Below are positions 63,187 to 64,000 of a DNA stretch of 64,000 nt, piece after piece. The position numbers and the translations under genes were made by a program. The notes below the pieces were generated by a model, which did not search any database, was not told the DNA's origin, and was given only the letters and a program-made list of their open reading frames with translations. The stretch's first letter is position 1; every line of letters begins with the position of its first letter. This DNA comes from Rhodopirellula sp. SM50 (GTDB lineage: Bacteria; Planctomycetota; Planctomycetia; Pirellulales; Pirellulaceae), in assembly GCF_002289565.1 (NCBI RefSeq), contig NZ_NTFY01000083.1, positions 1 to 64,000 on the forward strand, in the 5' to 3' direction.

Positions 63187-64000
63187 TCACGGCGACGCGT
63201 CTGAAAAAACGTCACGGAACGGGCCCAAGAACCGCCGTACCGGGGACCAGTCTGTGATCGCAAACACGACCGTTGAAAAGTGGCCGGCGAAATCCGATTC
63301 GAGTGCAGTGCGGAAATCCTGTGCGGTCCGTTTAGGATCATTCTCAAAGGCGCCGCAGCCCCATGCTCCGAGCACCAGGCTGCGGTAGCCGTATGCGGCG
63401 GCGATGGCGAGCACGCGTTGAATTCGGCTCTTCAGCAGGTCACCGGATCGTGGTTGCCCGATCTCCGGGGCGTAGGGTGCCGCACAGGTGAGAAAACTCA
63501 GCTGCCAAGGCGCTTCGAGTTCCTTGCCGTCATCGGAACGGAATATCGGCACCTTTGGCGAATAGATGGTCCAGTCGGTTGAATCGGGTTCTTCACGCTG
63601 CCGGTGGTGGTCGTACATCGGATCACCGACCAGTGTGAGAAACAGCGCGCTTGATCGGCAAAGGCCTTCTTCCTGGGCACGCGCGCCGTGCAGGAATCCG
63701 CCGCCTGGGTTCACTCCGTTCGCGAAATTCAGGGCGAGTGGCTCATGTCCCGAAACTGTCAGCTGTTCCGCAGCCATCAAAGTGGTTTCATTGGTGACCT
63801 GGACGGTCGTTTCAGCAACCGTCGCCGGCCTCGTTGCCGGCAATGGATATTCTGGCGCGATGCTGACCTTATCGGCAATCGCATCTTCGACCATTTTTTG
63901 AATGTTGACTCGCTGGCCCTTGGAGTTTTGATAAAACCCTGACTCGGAAATCTCAACTGCCGATCGACCGAGATCCCGAGCGAAGTCGCGCGAGATATCC
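63187..64000 (-). CDS. Microbial PARG-like (TIGR02452-type) protein, 5'-truncated at window edge
   Basis: The ATG at 63894 is not the true start. The frame remains open to base 64000 and encodes a family-typical N-terminus there (ISRDFARDLGRSAVEISESG), so the gene runs off the window. The PARG/macrodomain signature is ANGVNPGGGFLHGARAQEEGLCR, with the glycine loop followed by the catalytic glutamate pair QEE. The later segments AAYGYRSLVLGAWGCGAFENDP and FAITDW complete the macrodomain. Enzymes of this group hydrolyse ADP-ribose polymers or related conjugates. Proximity to a phosphatase on the same strand may point to NAD- or ADP-ribose-linked signalling. About 270 bp separate it from the phosphatase start. 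Confidence 0.88.
   Translation of the reverse strand, partial: DISRDFARDLGRSAVEISESGFYQNSKGQRVNIQKMVEDAIADKVSIAPEYPLPATRPATVAETTVQVTNETTLMAAEQLTVSGHEPLALNFANGVNPGGGFLHGARAQEEGLCRSSALFLTLVGDPMYDHHRQREEPDSTDWTIYSPKVPIFRSDDGKELEAPWQLSFLTCAAPYAPEIGQPRSGDLLKSRIQRVLAIAAAYGYRSLVLGAWGCGAFENDPKRTAQDFRTALESDFAGHFSTVVFAITDWSPVRRFLGPFRDVFSDASP

Overview
The window reads as a chromosomal defence island of a planctomycete, probably Rhodopirellula/Pirellula-like. I infer this from the mid-range GC content, the 21-23-residue 'LxSLSDxAAxxLxxHEG' repeats in the protein cut by the left edge, and the many very large NTPases. I cannot search databases, so the taxon is an inference. I saw no tRNA, rRNA, CRISPR array, integrase or transposase.

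Layout. (1) 1-3636: a truncated repeat protein (+), a 978-bp stretch without a supportable gene, an unknown 206-aa protein and a HAD phosphatase (both -), and a degenerate minus-strand ORF. (2) 3870-19447: a compact plus-strand operon of five genes: an unknown 1028-aa protein, a SNF2-type helicase, a 2137-aa DEAH helicase with a DUF1998-type cysteine cluster, a NERD-UvrD-like helicase and an unknown 360-aa protein. Its helicase content recalls DISARM, Druantia and Dpd islands, but the gene set matches none of them exactly. (3) 19579-48386: a BREX type 2 (Pgl-like) system in canonical order, pglW, pglX, pglY, pglZ, brxD, brxHI. It is split by foreign cargo. Between pglW and pglX lie a three-gene membrane/GTPase module and a GxxExxY gene flanked by paired hairpin repeats. 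Between pglX and pglY lie a multi-pass membrane protein, a GTPase resembling a DUF2868/DUF3482 pair, and an alpha/beta hydrolase. (4) 48711-60793: nine tightly spaced or overlapping genes: FGE-sulfatase-like protein, zinc-ribbon GTPase, GAP1-like membrane protein with a 22-proline linker, DnaJ-type zinc-finger protein without a J domain, small protein, coiled-coil protein, Clp-like AAA+ ATPase, NrdG-like radical-SAM activase and von Willebrand A protein. This is the best candidate for a poorly described conflict or signalling machine. (5) 61003-64000, minus strand: an unknown protein, a dual-specificity-type phosphatase and a microbial PARG-like (TIGR02452-type) ADP-ribose glycohydrolase that runs off the right edge.

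How the genes may work together (inference): the helicase operon and BREX are DNA-directed. The GTPase/membrane modules look like sensor-effector or regulatory add-ons. The nine-gene operon couples a GTPase switch, an AAA+ unfoldase and a vWA scaffold to two possible protein-modifying or activating enzymes. Frequent ATGA, GTGA and TGATG overlaps imply translational coupling inside each module. The gaps before 3870, 19579, 28971, 37666 and 48711 are the likeliest places for separate promoters, although I could not identify convincing -35/-10 boxes.
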